Shown one piece after another: positions 5,386 to 5,899 of a stretch of 5,899 nt of DNA (its first letter is position 1; every line of letters starts with the position of its first letter). The notes below the pieces were generated by a model. That model was given only the letters and a program-made list of their open reading frames with translations, searched no databases and was not told the origin of the DNA. The DNA comes from an uncultured delta proteobacterium (GTDB taxonomy: Bacteria; RBG-13-61-14; DRUE01): assembly GCA_903897985.1 (NCBI GenBank), contig CAIUDS010000809.1, forward strand, positions 1 to 5,899, written 5' to 3'. The position numbers were made by a program, and so were the translations under genes.

Positions 5386-5899
5386 TCATTTTATCTTTTT
5401 TTCCTTGCCCCGCAAAAGCCGCGCGATGTTTTCATGATGCGCAATGATGATCAGGACCACGATGATGAGGGCGGCATAGAGCACCCAGGTGTCCTCATGA
5501 AGAACAAGGACCAGCACGGGCAGCGCGAGCGCGGCGATGATGCTGGCGAGGCCCACGATTTTGGTCAGGGCGGTGAGCAGGATCCAGACCGCGAGACTGA
5601 TCAGCGCGGGCGCCGGCGCAATCGCGGCCATGGCGCCGAAGCCGGTGGCCACGCCCTTGCCGCCCTGGAACTTTAGAAAGGGCGGGAAGATGTGGCCGAG
5701 CACCGCGGCGATCGCAGCCAGGCCGACGAGCGGGCCGCGTCCGAAGAAATATTGGACCACCAGCGGCGGGAGCGCGCCCTTGATCCCGTCGAGCAGGAAA
5801 ACCAATACGGCGTATTTCAGTCCGAGCGCGCGATAGACATTGGTGGCGCCGATGTTTCCTGAGCCGACCTGGCGGAGGTCAACCTTTTTGAGCTTGGCC
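5386..5899 (-). CDS. plsY: PlsY, acyl-phosphate:glycerol-3-phosphate acyltransferase (5' end cut by window)
   Basis: The frame is open from the right edge to the TGA at 5388-5386, with 170 complete codons visible; PlsY is about 200 residues, so roughly the first 30 are missing. PlsY is an integral inner-membrane enzyme that moves an acyl group from acyl-phosphate (made by PlsX) to glycerol-3-phosphate, the first step of phospholipid synthesis in most bacteria. All three conserved cytoplasmic motifs are present: VGSGNIGATNVYRALG near the visible N-terminus, GHIFPPFLKFQGGKGVATG, and AHHENIARLLRGKE near the C-terminus. Hydrophobic segments between them fit its multi-pass topology. The protein ends in a basic tail, KEKKIK. 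A TTG at 5805 is an internal Leu codon, not a start, because the first motif lies upstream of it. It appears to be the upstream gene of an operon with the Tat-exported glycosidase. Confidence 0.96.
   Translation of the reverse strand, partial: AKLKKVDLRQVGSGNIGATNVYRALGLKYAVLVFLLDGIKGALPPLVVQYFFGRGPLVGLAAIAAVLGHIFPPFLKFQGGKGVATGFGAMAAIAPAPALISLAVWILLTALTKIVGLASIIAALALPVLVLVLHEDTWVLYAALIIVVLIIIAHHENIARLLRGKEKKIK

Noticed and set aside
3974..5437. Long open frame (487 codons) antisense to the glycosidase gene
   Set aside because: It mirrors the glycosidase in GC-rich DNA, lacks any recognisable domain and has a low-complexity Gly/Leu/Asp/Glu composition, while the minus-strand protein has conserved motifs throughout.
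5803..5805. TTG as the start codon of plsY
   Set aside because: The conserved GSGNIGATN motif is encoded upstream of it in the same frame, so this codon is an internal Leu.

Overview
This looks like a GC-rich bacterial chromosome segment. Most sampled 60-base stretches of the main genes are 60-78% GC. No gene identifies the phylum. PlsY, a Tat-exported glycosidase, an acyl-CoA dehydrogenase and a type II toxin-antitoxin pair indicate a bacterium rather than an archaeon or a phage. An uncultivated, metagenome-derived lineage is possible, but that is a guess.

Layout. (1) Bases 1-735, plus strand: the 3' part of a metallophosphoesterase with purple-acid-phosphatase-like C-terminal motifs. (2) Bases 753-1994, minus strand: a complete acyl-CoA dehydrogenase that converges on the phosphoesterase with only 17 bp between stop codons. 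(3) Bases 1995-2064: a 70-bp divergent control region. (4) Bases 2065-3111, plus strand: a nitrilase-superfamily amidohydrolase with an apparent signal peptide. (5) Bases 3177-3832, minus strand: a vapBC toxin-antitoxin operon (FitA-type antitoxin, PIN-domain toxin) with overlapping ATGA stop/start and a perfect 23-bp palindrome upstream. (6) Bases 3918-3945: a short array of degenerate heptamers just after the glycosidase stop codon. (7) Bases 3947-5365, minus strand: a Tat-exported (alpha/alpha)6 glycosidase of the MGH/GH63-like group. (8) Bases 5386-5899, minus strand: most of plsY, running off the right edge.

How the genes relate. plsY and the glycosidase are codirectional with 20 bp between them and are probably cotranscribed. 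vapBC follows in the same direction but has its own operator and candidate promoter, and it is visibly more AT-rich than its neighbours, which suggests a mobile addictive module. The acyl-CoA dehydrogenase and the nitrilase-like gene are divergent and share one intergenic region. No common pathway links the genes. They read as housekeeping lipid synthesis (plsY), lipid or carboxylate catabolism (acyl-CoA dehydrogenase), exported hydrolases (glycosidase, amidohydrolase, possibly the phosphoesterase) and one TA module.

I do not see a clearly new multi-gene system. The points most worth a second look are the altered GNHE motif in the phosphoesterase, the relocated catalytic base in the acyl-CoA dehydrogenase, the operator palindrome of vapBC and a near-match to its half-site in the other divergent promoter region, and the CGGTNNA heptamer repeats. 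No stretch longer than 300 bases lacks a gene.
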